The position numbers and the translations under genes are program-made. From Sphaerospermopsis kisseleviana NIES-73 (GTDB lineage Bacteria; Cyanobacteriota; Cyanobacteriia; Cyanobacteriales; Nostocaceae), in assembly GCF_002368075.1 (NCBI RefSeq), contig NZ_AP018314.1, forward strand, positions 3,285,522 to 3,349,521: 64,000 nucleotides of DNA, written 5' to 3'. The notes under the pieces were generated by a model. The model had not been told where the DNA came from. It did not search any database and saw only the letters and a program-made list of their open reading frames with translations. Below are positions 45,518-55,150 of the stretch, one piece after another; positions within the stretch are counted from its first letter, which is position 1, and each line of letters begins with the position of its first letter.

Positions 45518-47104
45518 ATGAATCCGATACAAATTCCTTGGCTATCAGCCATAATTTTTTTGCCGTTAGTGGCATCCTTAGCCATTCCCCTCATTCCCGA
45601 CAAAGACGGTAAAACCATTCGCTGGTATGGTTTAGGAGTAGCTTTTGCAGATTTAGCATTAATGATTTATGCGGTTTGGCAAGGTTACGATTTCCAAATT
45701 TCCGCTTTACAACTCACAGAAACATATAGTTGGATACCTCAAATTGGTTTAAATTGGGCATTAGCGATTGATGGTTTATCAATGCCCTTAGTATTACTCA
45801 CAGGTTTAATTAACACATTAGCTATATTCGCGGCTTGGAAAGTAACCAATAAGCCGCGTTTATTTTATGCGTTAATGCTGGTAATGTATAGCGCCCAATT
45901 AGGTGTATTCCTCGCCCAAGATTTGTTATTATTCTTCTTAATGTGGGAAATCGAATTAGTACCAGTTTATTTATTGATTTCTATTTGGGGAGGCAAAAAC
46001 CGCCGTTACGCAGCTACTAAATTTATTCTCTACACAGCAGCCGCATCTATATTTATTCTCGTAGCTGGTTTAACAATGGCGTTTTATGGTGATCACTTCA
46101 CCTTTAACATGACAGAATTGGGACTTAAAGAATATCCCCAACTGTTAGAATTAGCTCTCTATGCAGGTTTCTTAATTGCTTACGGTGTAAAATTACCTAT
46201 TTTCCCCTTTCATACCTGGTTGCCTGATGCCCACGGTGAAGCATCTGCACCCGGTTCAATGATTTTAGCTGGTGTGTTATTAAAAATGGGTGGTTATGCC
46301 CTAATTCGCTTTAACATGGAAATGTTAGGTGATGCCCACGCTGTTTTTGCTCCAGTTCTAGCAATTTTAGGTGTAGTTAATATTGTTTACGGTGCTTGTT
46401 GTGCTTTTGCCCAAACTAACCTCAAACGCCGTTTAGCTTACTCTTCTATTGCCCACATGGGTTTTGTGTTAATAGGCATTGCATCTTATACCGAAATTGG
46501 TATTAGTGGTGCGGTGTTACAGATGGTTTCTCATGGTTTAATTGCTGCTAGTTTATTCTTCTTGTCTGGTGTCACTTATGAACGCACCCATACTTTAATG
46601 ATGAATCAAATGGGTGGTATTGCTAAGGTAATGCCCAGAACCTTCGCTCTGTTTACTGCTGGTGCAATGGCTTCTTTAGCTTTACCCGGTATGAGTGGTT
46701 TTGTGGGTGAGTTAATGGTGTTCTTGGGTATTGGTACTAGCGACGTTTATAGTTCTAGTTTCAAGGTTGTAGTTATTTTCTTATCTGCTGTGGGTGTGAT
46801 TTTAACACCTATTTATTTACTTTCTATGTTGCGTCAGGTGTTCTACGGTAAGCAAAGTGAAGAGTTGCATTTAGATACTGTAGTTGCTGATGTGAAACCT
46901 CGTGAGTTGTTCATCACTGCTTGTTTGTTACTTCCTATCATCGGTATTGGTTTCTATCCTAAGTTGGTGACAGAAACTTATGATGTGAAAACTGTAGAAG
47001 TTGCGGCTCATGCGCGTCAAGTGTTGCCTGTGGTAGCTCGTCAACAACCTACAAGTTTATATTCTCAAATCTTTTCTGCTCCCACTTTAGCTAGTGCTGA
47101 GTAG
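45518..47104 (+). CDS. ndhD: NAD(P)H-quinone oxidoreductase chain 4
   Basis: NdhD is a proton-pumping membrane subunit of the thylakoid NDH-1 complex used in respiration and cyclic electron flow. The protein is about 528 residues with some 14 transmembrane helices and motifs [40 protein letters not shown] and [20 protein letters not shown] 45518 gives [17 protein letters not shown], the expected start; GTG 45515 and TTG 45506 are alternatives. Which NdhD paralogue (respiratory or CO2-uptake type) cannot be decided here. No other ndh gene is adjacent. Confidence 0.95.
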   Translation: MNPIQIPWLSAIIFLPLVASLAIPLIPDKDGKTIRWYGLGVAFADLALMIYAVWQGYDFQISALQLTETYSWIPQIGLNWALAIDGLSMPLVLLTGLINTLAIFAAWKVTNKPRLFYALMLVMYSAQLGVFLAQDLLLFFLMWEIELVPVYLLISIWGGKNRRYAATKFILYTAAASIFILVAGLTMAFYGDHFTFNMTELGLKEYPQLLELALYAGFLIAYGVKLPIFPFHTWLPDAHGEASAPGSMILAGVLLKMGGYALIRFNMEMLGDAHAVFAPVLAILGVVNIVYGACCAFAQTNLKRRLAYSSIAHMGFVLIGIASYTEIGISGAVLQMVSHGLIAASLFFLSGVTYERTHTLMMNQMGGIAKVMPRTFALFTAGAMASLALPGMSGFVGELMVFLGIGTSDVYSSSFKVVVIFLSAVGVILTPIYLLSMLRQVFYGKQSEELHLDTVVADVKPRELFITACLLLPIIGIGFYPKLVTETYDVKTVEVAAHARQVLPVVARQQPTSLYSQIFSAPTLASAE

Positions 47105-47554
47105 TTGTTAAGTTACAAGTTGTTTTGGGGGGGGGTTGTGGAAACTGCCCCTATTTTTTTCTCACGCAGAGAACCATAGTAGGGGCGAAGCATTCGGAGG
47201 ATAAGTTATCCCTGAAACCATTGATTTTCTTTCCGAATGCTTCGCCCTTACTTATTTGAAAATACTTGTAATTGCTTATGCACAGAAGATAGTTCTTCCT
47301 CGTCAAGATTAGCATAACAGGGTTTTCGGGCGGTGTCAAGGGGTTTACTCTTTACTATTGCGGAAATTTTGCGGTTTTTAAGGTGAGATCCAGTTTTATA
47401 ATTGTAGATGAGTAATTCTAGAAAGATCAGATCCTCGACTTCTTTTTTCTATCTTGATAGTTACCCTTATGGTTAAAAAGTATCACTCAACATAACCGAT
47501 AATATTCTAAAATAAAATTAAGATACAGTAACAGCAATTGAGACTTAACTAACT
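47105..47554. repeat. Intergenic region with an inverted-repeat element
   Basis: A run of nine G lies near 47127-47135. At 47179-47251 is a 73-bp element with perfect 15-bp core inverted arms: GTAGGGGCGAAGCATTCGG facing CCGAATGCTTCGCCCTTAC. A GATCCTCGACTTCTTTTTT motif lies near 47430. No gene is supported. Confidence 0.75.
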
Positions 47555-47890
47555 ATGCAACTTGAAGAATACTTTAATTTTCTAGCTCCCGATGATATTA
47601 GACTCAAAGGTACAAGAGTGGGAATTGAAACCATTTTATTTGACTATCTTTTCCATGCGAAAACTCCTGAAGAGATTGCTAAAACCTATACATCACTAAC
47701 ATTAGAACAGGTTTATGCGACGATTCTTTACTATTTGCATAATCAACAATCAGTAGATGAATACATAAAAGATTGGTTGGAATGGGGTGATAAAATGAGA
47801 GAAGAACAGCGTCGCAATCCTAACCCTGTTGTGGAAAAATTACGTAAGTTAAAAGCTGAAAAAATGTTGTTGCAAAGTCATGGCGCTTAA
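47555..47890 (+). CDS. DUF433 family antitoxin-like protein
   Basis: The 111-residue protein has the DUF433 helical core (DIRLKGTRVGIETILFDYLF, KTPEEIAKTYTSLTLEQVYA). The family typically pairs with DUF5615 PIN-like toxins and is treated as the antitoxin or DNA-binding partner. The downstream toxin-like gene starts inside its last 11 bases (47880-47890), so translation is coupled. The charged C-terminal extension (EEQRRNPNPVVEKLRKLKAE) may contact the partner. Confidence 0.88.
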   Translation: MQLEEYFNFLAPDDIRLKGTRVGIETILFDYLFHAKTPEEIAKTYTSLTLEQVYATILYYLHNQQSVDEYIKDWLEWGDKMREEQRRNPNPVVEKLRKLKAEKMLLQSHGA

Positions 47891-48242
47891 TTATCTCATT
47901 GATGAAAATGTTAATCCAATTTATACCATTCAATTACGCCGTCTAAACCTTGATTTATTTATCCTAGCAGTGGGAGATTTGACTACTCCACAAAAGGGAA
48001 CTCTTGATCCAGAAATTTTGATTTGGTGTGAGGAAAATAACTTTGTTCTCGTAACTAATAATCGTAAATCTATGCCTGTTCATTTAACAGATCATATCGC
48101 TCAAGGTCATCATATTCCAGGAATTTTCATTCTTAATCCAAAATTAAGTGTTGGTGAAAATATTGAACAATTATTACTGATAGCTGAAGGATCACTAGAT
48201 AATGAGTATCAAGACAGAATAAAGTTTCTTCCTATTGTCTAG
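47880..48242 (+). CDS. DUF5615 PIN-like protein, putative toxin
   Basis: The 120-residue protein begins MALNYLIDENVNPIYTIQLR (first acidic cluster of the PIN-like fold) and contains LDPEILIWCEENNFVLVTNN and IPGIFILNPKLSVGENIEQL. DUF5615 proteins are Mut7-C/PIN-like and form a type II toxin-antitoxin-like pair with DUF433 genes. Ribonuclease activity is expected from the fold but has rarely been shown. It is coupled by overlap with the upstream gene. Confidence 0.87.
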   Translation: MALNYLIDENVNPIYTIQLRRLNLDLFILAVGDLTTPQKGTLDPEILIWCEENNFVLVTNNRKSMPVHLTDHIAQGHHIPGIFILNPKLSVGENIEQLLLIAEGSLDNEYQDRIKFLPIV

Positions 48243-48310
48243 TTAAGTATTAATTATAAATTAGTCTGTTATTGTTGGGTTTTCTTGCGTCAACCCAACC
48301 TACAAAATTG

Positions 48311-48862
48311 TTAGTTAATTGCCACAACAGACGGGGTAAGTGATGACAAGAAAGTGATTATTTCTTGAATTAATGGATGTTGTTGTAATATTTTAATTTC
48401 TTCATCATTGATATTACTAAAGATTTTCTCATTGATTGATGTTTCTTTACCTAATACTGTTTCTAAAAATTCCTTGGGTTTACTTTGGGCAAGTTGCCAT
48501 TCTAAGTCATTAAATTGACGTTGGGCGATTTTTTCAATTAATGGTTTATTTTGGAGAAATATTATTTCTATTTCGGGAATGGCTAGGGAGATTTGAAAAG
48601 GAATACCAGAAGATACTTGATTTAACACATAATTAATTAAATCTTTCTTTTCAAATACTTGAGATGGGTTATTTGTATCTGCATCTATAACAAGACAAAC
48701 AGGTATTTTTTGAGTCGCAAGTAGTGAACTAGCTAAAGAACGCGCTCTGTAAGAACTTGCACCTGCTATAAATTTAATATCTTGAATTAAATTTTTTGGT
48801 AGCAATTTCTGTAAAATTTCTATATCTTTATCACTTTCTGTCAGGATGTATGCTAGTGTCAT
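48311..48862 (-). CDS. TOPRIM-like domain protein, partner of the nuclease upstream
   Basis: The 183-residue protein starts MTLAYILTESDKDIEILQKL (candidate TOPRIM strand 1 with its Glu), followed by ASSYRARSLASSLLATQ and PVCLVIDADTNNPSQVFEKK (the DxD motif). This pattern fits the TOPRIM-like fold of OLD-type nucleases and related defence proteins, without an ATPase. The rest is helical and unassigned. Its ATG overlaps the stop of the upstream nuclease gene by 4 bases (48859-48862). The fold is inferred from motifs; no function is known to me. Confidence 0.6.
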   Translation of the reverse strand: MTLAYILTESDKDIEILQKLLPKNLIQDIKFIAGASSYRARSLASSLLATQKIPVCLVIDADTNNPSQVFEKKDLINYVLNQVSSGIPFQISLAIPEIEIIFLQNKPLIEKIAQRQFNDLEWQLAQSKPKEFLETVLGKETSINEKIFSNINDEEIKILQQHPLIQEIITFLSSLTPSVVAIN

Positions 48863-49410
48863 GAGAAAATCTCCGTTGTAATGTCGTAGTTAGGGATACA
48901 TTTTTGAACACAAACACGATATTTTTTGACTAGGAATTTACATATACATTTATTTGTGAGTGAATATTCAATTTCTTCTCCTCCCCATAGTAGAATAGTT
49001 TGCGGAGCAATAAACCCAGTTAATGTTACTGTTGCTTCTGTAAATCCACTGCGACTAAACACACTACCAATAGCTGATGCTGGTCTTCGTAGCAATTGAT
49101 TTCTTAGTTTAGCTATAGGTTCAATATTAACCTCGTCACTTGTATCTTTACATTCTATCAAACAGGCTAGGCTATCTGTATAGATTACTCCGTCAATTTG
49201 TTCTACTATTTTATCTTGAATTTTGACGATGTAAGGCCAAGCTACTTCTGCGCCATCAAGTTGAAATGCACGTAATATCAAATATTCTAATGCTTTACCT
49301 GCATCCCAAAAGTTTGAGGTCTTTTTTGCTTTAATTTCTGACCATAATTTGATTAAATCATCCCAGTTATAGCTGGTAATTCTTGCTTGATATTCTGCAT
49401 CTGTGGTCAT
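48859..49410 (-). CDS. PD-(D/E)XK restriction-endonuclease-like protein
   Basis: The 183-residue protein has a helical N-terminal region (WDDLIKLWSEIKAKKTSNFW, GKALEYLILRAFQLDG), then QIDGVIYTDSLACLIECKDT, which supplies the Asp and the E-x-K of a PD-(D/E)XK nuclease core. PIAKLRNQLLRRPASAIGSV and GFTEATVTLTGF follow, as in Mrr-like/restriction endonuclease domains. It is the first gene of a two-gene operon with the TOPRIM-like gene. No methyltransferase is nearby, so this is not a standard restriction-modification unit. Confidence 0.78.
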   Translation of the reverse strand: MTTDAEYQARITSYNWDDLIKLWSEIKAKKTSNFWDAGKALEYLILRAFQLDGAEVAWPYIVKIQDKIVEQIDGVIYTDSLACLIECKDTSDEVNIEPIAKLRNQLLRRPASAIGSVFSRSGFTEATVTLTGFIAPQTILLWGGEEIEYSLTNKCICKFLVKKYRVCVQKCIPNYDITTEIFS

Positions 49411-49499
49411 GATTTAATTTTAGTTTTTCAGATTTTTATATATTACTATTATGTGCTGTTTGTGATTGTTGTTGGGTTTCCTTGCGTCAACCCAACCTA

Positions 49500-49545
49500 C
49501 TAATTTTTAACGAACCACGAAGACACGAAGGACACGAAGATAAGA
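49500..49545. repeat. CACGAAGACACGAAGGACACGAAG repeat
   Basis: Tandem 9- to 10-base CACGAAGGA units follow a TTGGGTTTCC...TCAACCCAACCTAC segment that also occurs near 13441 and 48277. These are dispersed intergenic repeats. Confidence 0.7.
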
Positions 49546-49623
49546 TACAAAGAGAAGAAAAAGAAGCATTATAAATGATTTAATTATATATGATTGTTAT
49601 AGTTTATTAGATCAGCCTAAAAA

Positions 49624-51198
49624 TTACCATAATGCTCTTTCCGGTTTTATTTCTTTTTCTTTTTCTAACCGAGATTCAATTTCTAATTGCCAACGCGCAA
49701 TTAATTGTTGTGCTTCATTATAAACATCCCTAGAAGCATCAATTTGTTGAGCTTGGGAAATTGCCGCTTCTAAACCAGCAACCGTACCTATCCAAGCACT
49801 TCTTTGGGCTTCACCCAAAACAATAAAATCATCAATTTCTGATTGTAATTCAGCAATAGGCGGAGTTTTTCTAGCAATTTCTAATGCTGTATCTGCATCT
49901 TTCTCATTCATTTTCTCCTGTGCTAATTTGAGTATTTTTCTAACAAATTCAGATTTTAACTTTTGGGATTCTTGATATACATAACTTTCAGGTTTAATCG
50001 CCTCAGCTAATCTAATAGCTTTGAGTAAATTATCTACATTGGGACTTTTTGCTAAATCTTCTGCTTTGTAAAGTTTATCCCGATCTTCCCTAACTTCGAC
50101 AATAATTTTATTATTAAGTTGGTTCAATGCAGCAATAGCAAACAATCCCACACCTAAACTAATTAACCATTGCCAAGGTTTATGTTTTTTCTGAATTGGT
50201 TTAGCCGTTGTTGTGACAGGTTTACCTGGACTAACTGCAACAGTCCCAGAAGCACTATTTTTAGATTGAATCTTTGTAGTGTTTCTGACAATATGAACTT
50301 GATTTAAACCTTGTTCAATTTCCTTTAATCTCTGTAAAATAACTCTTGTATTTTCAGGACGCTGATTTGCAGTAGGCGCAATTAAATTATCAATTAAATC
50401 TGCTAAAACAGGAGAAATATTAACTGCATATTTTCGCCAATTTAACTCATTAGTCAGAGGATCATAAATAGCTTTATCCTGGGGTTCTTTACCAGTCAGT
50501 AAAAATATAAAAGTCCTTCCCAAAGCAAAGAAATCAGACTGTTGTACAGAATAACCGTTTTGTTGTTCTGGTGGTGAATAACCTTGGGAAATAATTCTAG
50601 TATGGGAGTTTCCCGCTAAAATTGTGGTGGTGATTTGTCGCACTGCACCAAAATCAATTAAAACCAGTTGCCCACTTGGTCGCAGCATGATATTCTGAGG
50701 TTTAATATCACGATGAAAATATTTTTGAGCGTGTACTAAAGCCAGAATTTCTACAATTTGTTTCAACCAATGGATAGCTTGAGTTTCAGTAATAGGTTGA
50801 TAATTGCGAATTTCCATCCATTGCTCTAAATTTACCCCTTCGATTTTCTCCATTACTAAACAGTGCAATGGTACAGAGCTATTTTTAGGTAAAACCGTAA
50901 AATAACCATCTGCTTCGACTTTGGGAATACCTGCACTATTTAACTGACTCAAAACCTTAGCTTCTTGTTGAAACAATTTCACCGCTTTAGGGTTATTCTC
51001 AGTCAGCACTTTTAAAACTTTGGTTTTTCCACCGTCGTCAATTTCAAAGGTGTTACCAAAACCACCTTGACCTAGTTGTTTAAGTACCCGATAGCGATTT
51101 TGCAGCAGTAATTGTGACCCACAGTTACGGCAAATAGGATTATTTGCATTTGCAGGATCAGCAGGTTTGGCACAGTGAGGATTGATACAATAGGACAT
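49624..51198 (-). CDS. Serine/threonine protein kinase with zinc-ribbon start and membrane anchor
   Basis: From ATG 51198 the protein is 524 residues. A short Cys-rich ribbon (MSYCINPHCAKPAD...ICRNCGS) precedes a Hanks-type kinase domain: LGQGGFGNTFEI loop, KVLKVL lysine, FHRDIKPQNIML catalytic loop, LIDFGAVRQ and QGYSPPEQ activation segment. A transmembrane helix (WQWLISLGVGLFAIAALNQL, about 340-360) leads to a helical C-terminal region with Ala/Glu-rich repeats. All catalytic residues are present. Such kinases are numerous in Nostocales. A longer open frame upstream (to 51387) has no kinase character, and MSYC is the family start. Confidence 0.92.
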   Translation of the reverse strand: MSYCINPHCAKPADPANANNPICRNCGSQLLLQNRYRVLKQLGQGGFGNTFEIDDGGKTKVLKVLTENNPKAVKLFQQEAKVLSQLNSAGIPKVEADGYFTVLPKNSSVPLHCLVMEKIEGVNLEQWMEIRNYQPITETQAIHWLKQIVEILALVHAQKYFHRDIKPQNIMLRPSGQLVLIDFGAVRQITTTILAGNSHTRIISQGYSPPEQQNGYSVQQSDFFALGRTFIFLLTGKEPQDKAIYDPLTNELNWRKYAVNISPVLADLIDNLIAPTANQRPENTRVILQRLKEIEQGLNQVHIVRNTTKIQSKNSASGTVAVSPGKPVTTTAKPIQKKHKPWQWLISLGVGLFAIAALNQLNNKIIVEVREDRDKLYKAEDLAKSPNVDNLLKAIRLAEAIKPESYVYQESQKLKSEFVRKILKLAQEKMNEKDADTALEIARKTPPIAELQSEIDDFIVLGEAQRSAWIGTVAGLEAAISQAQQIDASRDVYNEAQQLIARWQLEIESRLEKEKEIKPERALW

Positions 51199-51550
51199 CG
51201 CGCAAAAATCCGCCCCATCAATAAATGACTGTTGTTCATAACCAGTACAGGAATTAACAATATAAAGTAATGATAATATGTTTAAATATACTCTAAGTAG
51301 AGTAACATACTTGTCGTATTTTTGGCAACTGGTTATACTATATAAATAACAAAATAAGTAACGTCTGCTGTTACCGCAGCGTGCCATTAAGCATATAAAT
51401 AAAAAACTGAATCAAGGGATTCAGGGATCAAAAGGGGAAGAAAATCCCAGGAATAGACGTTACAACCATCAAAAACTGCTCACTTTTCCCCCTGACTCCT
51501 GTAAGGGTTTAGCACTGCTAAACCCCTCCTGACTCCTGACTCCTGACAAT
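51199..51550. other. Intergenic region between Ctp protease and kinase genes
   Basis: No gene is supported. The palindrome GGGTTTAGCACTGCTAAACCC lies at about 51507-51527, flanked by GACTCCT heptamers (51493-51545). AT-rich DNA at about 51240-51350 may hold the kinase promoter. Confidence 0.5.
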
Positions 51551-52834
51551 TTAATTCTTATTAGTTGTTGTAGTATTTTGAGCAGCTTGTTTACCTAAAA
51601 CCTCAATAGCTTTAGCAAATTGCGGATCTTCTAAAGTACCTAATTTCTCACGTTCCCTTAACCACAAATCTTGTCTTTGGGCATCAGTTAAATCTACTTT
51701 GATATCAGGGTCAATACCATGCTTGTTAATATCTTTACCGCTAGGAGTATGATATTTAGCAATAGTCACCGCTAAACCAGAACCATCTTCCAACGGACGC
51801 ACAGACTGCACCAAACCCTTACCAAAAGTTTGTGTACCCACTATCGTCGCCCGCTTATTATCCTGCAAAGCACCGGACAGGATTTCACTAGCACTGGCTG
51901 AACCCTTATCCACCAACACTACTAAAGGTTTATTAGTTAAAGCACGTCCTCTGGCTATTTCCCGTTCTTGCTCACCTTGACGATCAATAGTGGAAACAAT
52001 CGTACCTTTATCTAACCACATCCGGGAGATTTCTATACTGGAAAATAATAAACCACCAGGATTACCACGCAGATCCAAAACGTAACCAGTGACGTTTTTA
52101 GCTTCTAACTTATTAATCGCATCTCTCATTTCTTTGCCAGCATTAGCACTGAATTGATTCAGTCGGATGTAGCCAATATTACCTGCTGGACTTGGTTTTT
52201 CAGCAAACTTAACCGGATGAATTTCGATTCGCGCCCTGGTGATGTCAAATATTTTTTGCTGACCATTTCGGAGAATTTTCAGTCTGACCTGAGTTCCCGC
52301 TTCACCGCGAATTAAAGATACAGCTTGGTTTGTATCCATGCCTTTAGTGCTTTTGCCATCAATTTCTAAGATGACATCTTTAGCTAAAATTCCTACTTTA
52401 AAGGCTGGTGTATCTTCAATAGGGGAAATTACAACTAATTCCTTTGTTTTTTCATCCTGACTGATAGTGATACCAATACCTGTTAATTCTCCAGAGGTAT
52501 CAACCTGCATACTCTTAAATTCCTCTGGGTCCATAAACCGGGTATAAGGGTCTTCTAGCTTTTTCAGCATTTCCCGGATGGATGTATAAGCTTCCTGCTG
52601 ATTACTGTAGGACTTGCTTAAATATTCTTTACGAACAGCTTGCCAATCTACTTGATTAAAAGTCCCGTCTACATATTGACGGTAAACAATTTGCCATACT
52701 TCGTCTACCAATTCCTTGGGACTTGCTTTAAACAAAGCCTGACCACGGGAATTAATACCAAGACTAGTAACAGCAATTGTAGAAAGCGTCACTGCTGTAG
52801 CACCTAAAACAAGTCTACTTTTTGTAATCACCAT
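51551..52834 (-). CDS. ctp: Carboxyl-terminal processing protease (S41 family)
   Basis: From ATG 52834 the protein is 427 residues. An N-terminal signal/anchor (LVLGATAVTLSTIAVTSLGI) is followed by a PDZ domain (ELTGIGITISQDEKTKELVV, VGILAKDVILEIDGKST) and the S41 catalytic region with DLRGNPGG, KGSASASEILSGALQDNKRA (nucleophile Ser) and GTQTFGKGLVQS (Lys). It belongs with cyanobacterial CtpA/B/C; CtpA matures D1, and the paralogue here is not certain. It probably acts in the lumen or periplasm. Confidence 0.93.
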   Translation of the reverse strand: MVITKSRLVLGATAVTLSTIAVTSLGINSRGQALFKASPKELVDEVWQIVYRQYVDGTFNQVDWQAVRKEYLSKSYSNQQEAYTSIREMLKKLEDPYTRFMDPEEFKSMQVDTSGELTGIGITISQDEKTKELVVISPIEDTPAFKVGILAKDVILEIDGKSTKGMDTNQAVSLIRGEAGTQVRLKILRNGQQKIFDITRARIEIHPVKFAEKPSPAGNIGYIRLNQFSANAGKEMRDAINKLEAKNVTGYVLDLRGNPGGLLFSSIEISRMWLDKGTIVSTIDRQGEQEREIARGRALTNKPLVVLVDKGSASASEILSGALQDNKRATIVGTQTFGKGLVQSVRPLEDGSGLAVTIAKYHTPSGKDINKHGIDPDIKVDLTDAQRQDLWLREREKLGTLEDPQFAKAIEVLGKQAAQNTTTTNKN

Positions 52835-52888
52835 AATGACATCTATGTCAGAGGGAAAATCTATTGTCAGTATGCCCAATCTAACACA

Positions 52889-52931
52889 GGATTTGGTGAT
52901 TGGTGATGGGTGATGGGTGATGGGTGATAGG
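52889..52931. repeat. STRR array (GGTGATG units)
   Basis: Heptamers GGTGATT, GGTGATG and GGTGATA lie upstream of the protease gene, next to an inverted-repeat element. Confidence 0.85.
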
Positions 52932-52958
52932 GGAAAAATATTTCTCTCCCGACTCCTC

Positions 52959-53030
52959 TACGGGCGAAGCATTCGGGCTACCAATTCTCAATTGTATGAA
53001 AAGGTTATTTTCCGAATGCTTCGCCCCTAC
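52959..53030. repeat. GGGCGAAGCATTCGG inverted-repeat element
   Basis: A 72-bp element with arms CGGGCGAAGCATTCGG and CCGAATGCTTCGCCCCTAC facing each other around a 35-bp AT-rich centre. The family is shared with 47179-47251 and 22984-23079; the centres differ while the arms are conserved. Confidence 0.75.
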
Positions 53031-53055
53031 GACTCCCGACTCCCCATTCCCCAAA

Positions 53056-54282
53056 TTAAGGATCTACCCAACGTCCATCAGCTTTAATTAAATTGATCAA
53101 TTCCTCTACACCTTGATCTTCTGGAACTTTTTTGATTTCTTCTCTGCCACGGTATAAAGAAATAAAACCAGGATTTTTACCTACATAACCATAGTCAGCA
53201 TCGGCCATTTCTCCTGGTCCGTTGACAATACAACCCATGACGGCAATATCTAAACCTGTTAGGTGTTTGGTTGCTTCCCGGACTTTGTGTAACACTTCTT
53301 CTAAGTTAAATAAAGTTCTTCCGCAAGAAGGACAAGCGACATACTCAACCATTGTTTTCCGCAAACCTAAAGCTTGCAGAATGCTGTAACAAACGGGAAT
53401 TTCTTTTTCTGGTGCTTCTGTCAAAGATGCGCGAATTGTATCACCAATACCATCGGCTAATAATGTAGCTATTCCCGCAGTAGATTTAATTCTGCCATAT
53501 TCCCCATCTCCGGCTTCGGTTACACCCAAATGTAAAGGATAATCCATGCCTAAATCATCCATGCGTTTGGCCATTAACCTATAGGCGGCTACCATGACGG
53601 GAACTCTTGAGGCTTTCATCGAAATAACGATGTTGCGAAAATCCAAAGATTCACAAATGCGGATAAATTCTAAGGCAGATTCTACCATTCCTTCTGGGGT
53701 GTCACCATAGGTAAATAGCATTCTTTCTGCTAACGAACCATGATTGACTCCTATCCGCAAAGCTTTACCTTGATCTCTTAGGGAAACTACCAAGGGTTCT
53801 AAGGTTTCACGGATTTTCTCGCCAATTTCGTCAAATTCGGCTTTTGTGTATTCTGTGCGGTTGGTGTTGGGTTTTTCAAATACATACAACCCTGGATTGA
53901 TACGTACTTTTTCGATATGTTTAGCTACTTCCAGGGCAATTTTCATGCCATTGTGATGCACGTCGGCAACAATGGGAACATCACGGTAAGTTTGCTTTAA
54001 TTTCTGTTTAATTTCTGCTAAGGCTTTGGCATGAGCCATACTAGGAACTGTAACGCGGACAATTTCGCAGCCAATTTCATGAAGACGACGAATAGCTGCT
54101 ACAGAACCATCAATATCGAGGGTATCTTCGTTAATCATTGACTGTACCACCACAGGGTAGCCTCCGCCAATGGTGACATCTCCCACTTTCACAGGACGAG
54201 TTTTGCGGCGTTTGATGGTGGTGTCAAAGACGGGTTGACTGGATGTAATGTTGTTAGTTTCAAGGGGTGGTAGGGTTTGCAT
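53056..54282 (-). CDS. ispG: 4-hydroxy-3-methylbut-2-enyl diphosphate synthase (flavodoxin/ferredoxin)
   Basis: IspG (GcpE) is the penultimate MEP-pathway enzyme, making HMBPP for isoprenoids (carotenoids, phytol, quinones). The 408-residue protein shows [45 protein letters not shown] and the 4Fe-4S ligands [11 protein letters not shown] and [15 protein letters not shown]. In cyanobacteria ferredoxin is the likely electron donor. Start ATG 54282. Confidence 0.97.
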   Translation of the reverse strand: MQTLPPLETNNITSSQPVFDTTIKRRKTRPVKVGDVTIGGGYPVVVQSMINEDTLDIDGSVAAIRRLHEIGCEIVRVTVPSMAHAKALAEIKQKLKQTYRDVPIVADVHHNGMKIALEVAKHIEKVRINPGLYVFEKPNTNRTEYTKAEFDEIGEKIRETLEPLVVSLRDQGKALRIGVNHGSLAERMLFTYGDTPEGMVESALEFIRICESLDFRNIVISMKASRVPVMVAAYRLMAKRMDDLGMDYPLHLGVTEAGDGEYGRIKSTAGIATLLADGIGDTIRASLTEAPEKEIPVCYSILQALGLRKTMVEYVACPSCGRTLFNLEEVLHKVREATKHLTGLDIAVMGCIVNGPGEMADADYGYVGKNPGFISLYRGREEIKKVPEDQGVEELINLIKADGRWVDP

Positions 54283-55150
54283 AGCCTCAACAGGTAGATT
54301 TTCTGTAGCTAAAATATCAGATTGCCAGGGGTTATGTTTATCAGATTGCCATAGTTGAGGCTCTTTTGGGTGATAAATTGGAAAATTTCCAACTTCATTT
54401 TTTTAGCATTTCTTCAATGGTATTCATAGTATCAACGCTGACTGTGCCAACTCGTTATGAATACCGCATCTGTAACACAATTGGTAAATGTTCTTTCCCC
54501 CTGTACCGTGCTATCTTGATGATAGCTATTTAACCAAGATTATCTGAATTTTTCCCCACACTCAGTATTCAGATATTTTTTTTTCATTCTGCATAATTTC
54601 TCTGCTTTGACCTACATCAAAAACAGCATGATCAAATTATAAAATATGGGAAAATTAGGGATGGAATCGCCTAAAAAATATCTACTTTTCGATAGACTAA
54701 TAGCTACACAAAAATTATGTCAATGGGCAAGTTTTCTAAAAGGTTATATATTTTATAATGGCAGCATCACAAAGGTGTCAATTTATTTTGATCTAACGAA
54801 ATCAAATGCTCTAAATGTTTGATTGATAAGCTGTTACACAGCTAAATTGTATAATCCTAATATTCTGAACTCTTGTTTAACAGGCAAGATGCCTGTTCCA
54901 CTTATACAAATTAAATGCACAACAGCTTATGATTGAACCGCAAAGGGCGCAAAGGACACAAAGCTAAGAGATTTTACGAGATTTTTTAGTGGTACTACTA
55001 TTATCTTTTCTTTCATTGGGATGCTCACTTTTAGAGTTAGCTTCTATCTTTGGTTATCTGAAGTTTTCTGTGAACCAAAGCTACTCACCCTTTCTGAAAA
55101 GTCAGCAGATATTAATTAATCTTTTTTAATCATTTTGGGAGATGAGTAAA
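54283..55150. other. Long intergenic region holding MITE copy 2
   Basis: About 870 bp without a supported gene. TATCAGATTGCCA occurs twice (near 54315 and 54340), and GAATACC copies lie near 54420-54470. The MITE-like element lies at 54827-54929 with its target duplication. An AAAGGGCGCAAAGGACACAAAG repeat follows at about 54943-54963. Confidence 0.55.
54827..54929. mobile_element. MITE-like element, copy 2, with target-site duplication
   Basis: This 103-bp element starts TAAGCTGTT and ends AACAGCTTA. It is the reverse complement of copy 1 (2185-2287), identical or nearly so throughout. It is flanked by a perfect 7-bp direct repeat TGATTGA (54820-54826 and 54930-54936), the mark of a transposition event. 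The interior has the ACAGGCA...TGCCTGT palindrome. It has no coding capacity. Confidence 0.88.

Noticed and set aside
47151-47339. 62-residue minus-strand frame downstream of ndhD
   Set aside because: Covers the inverted-repeat element, whose arms explain the open frame.
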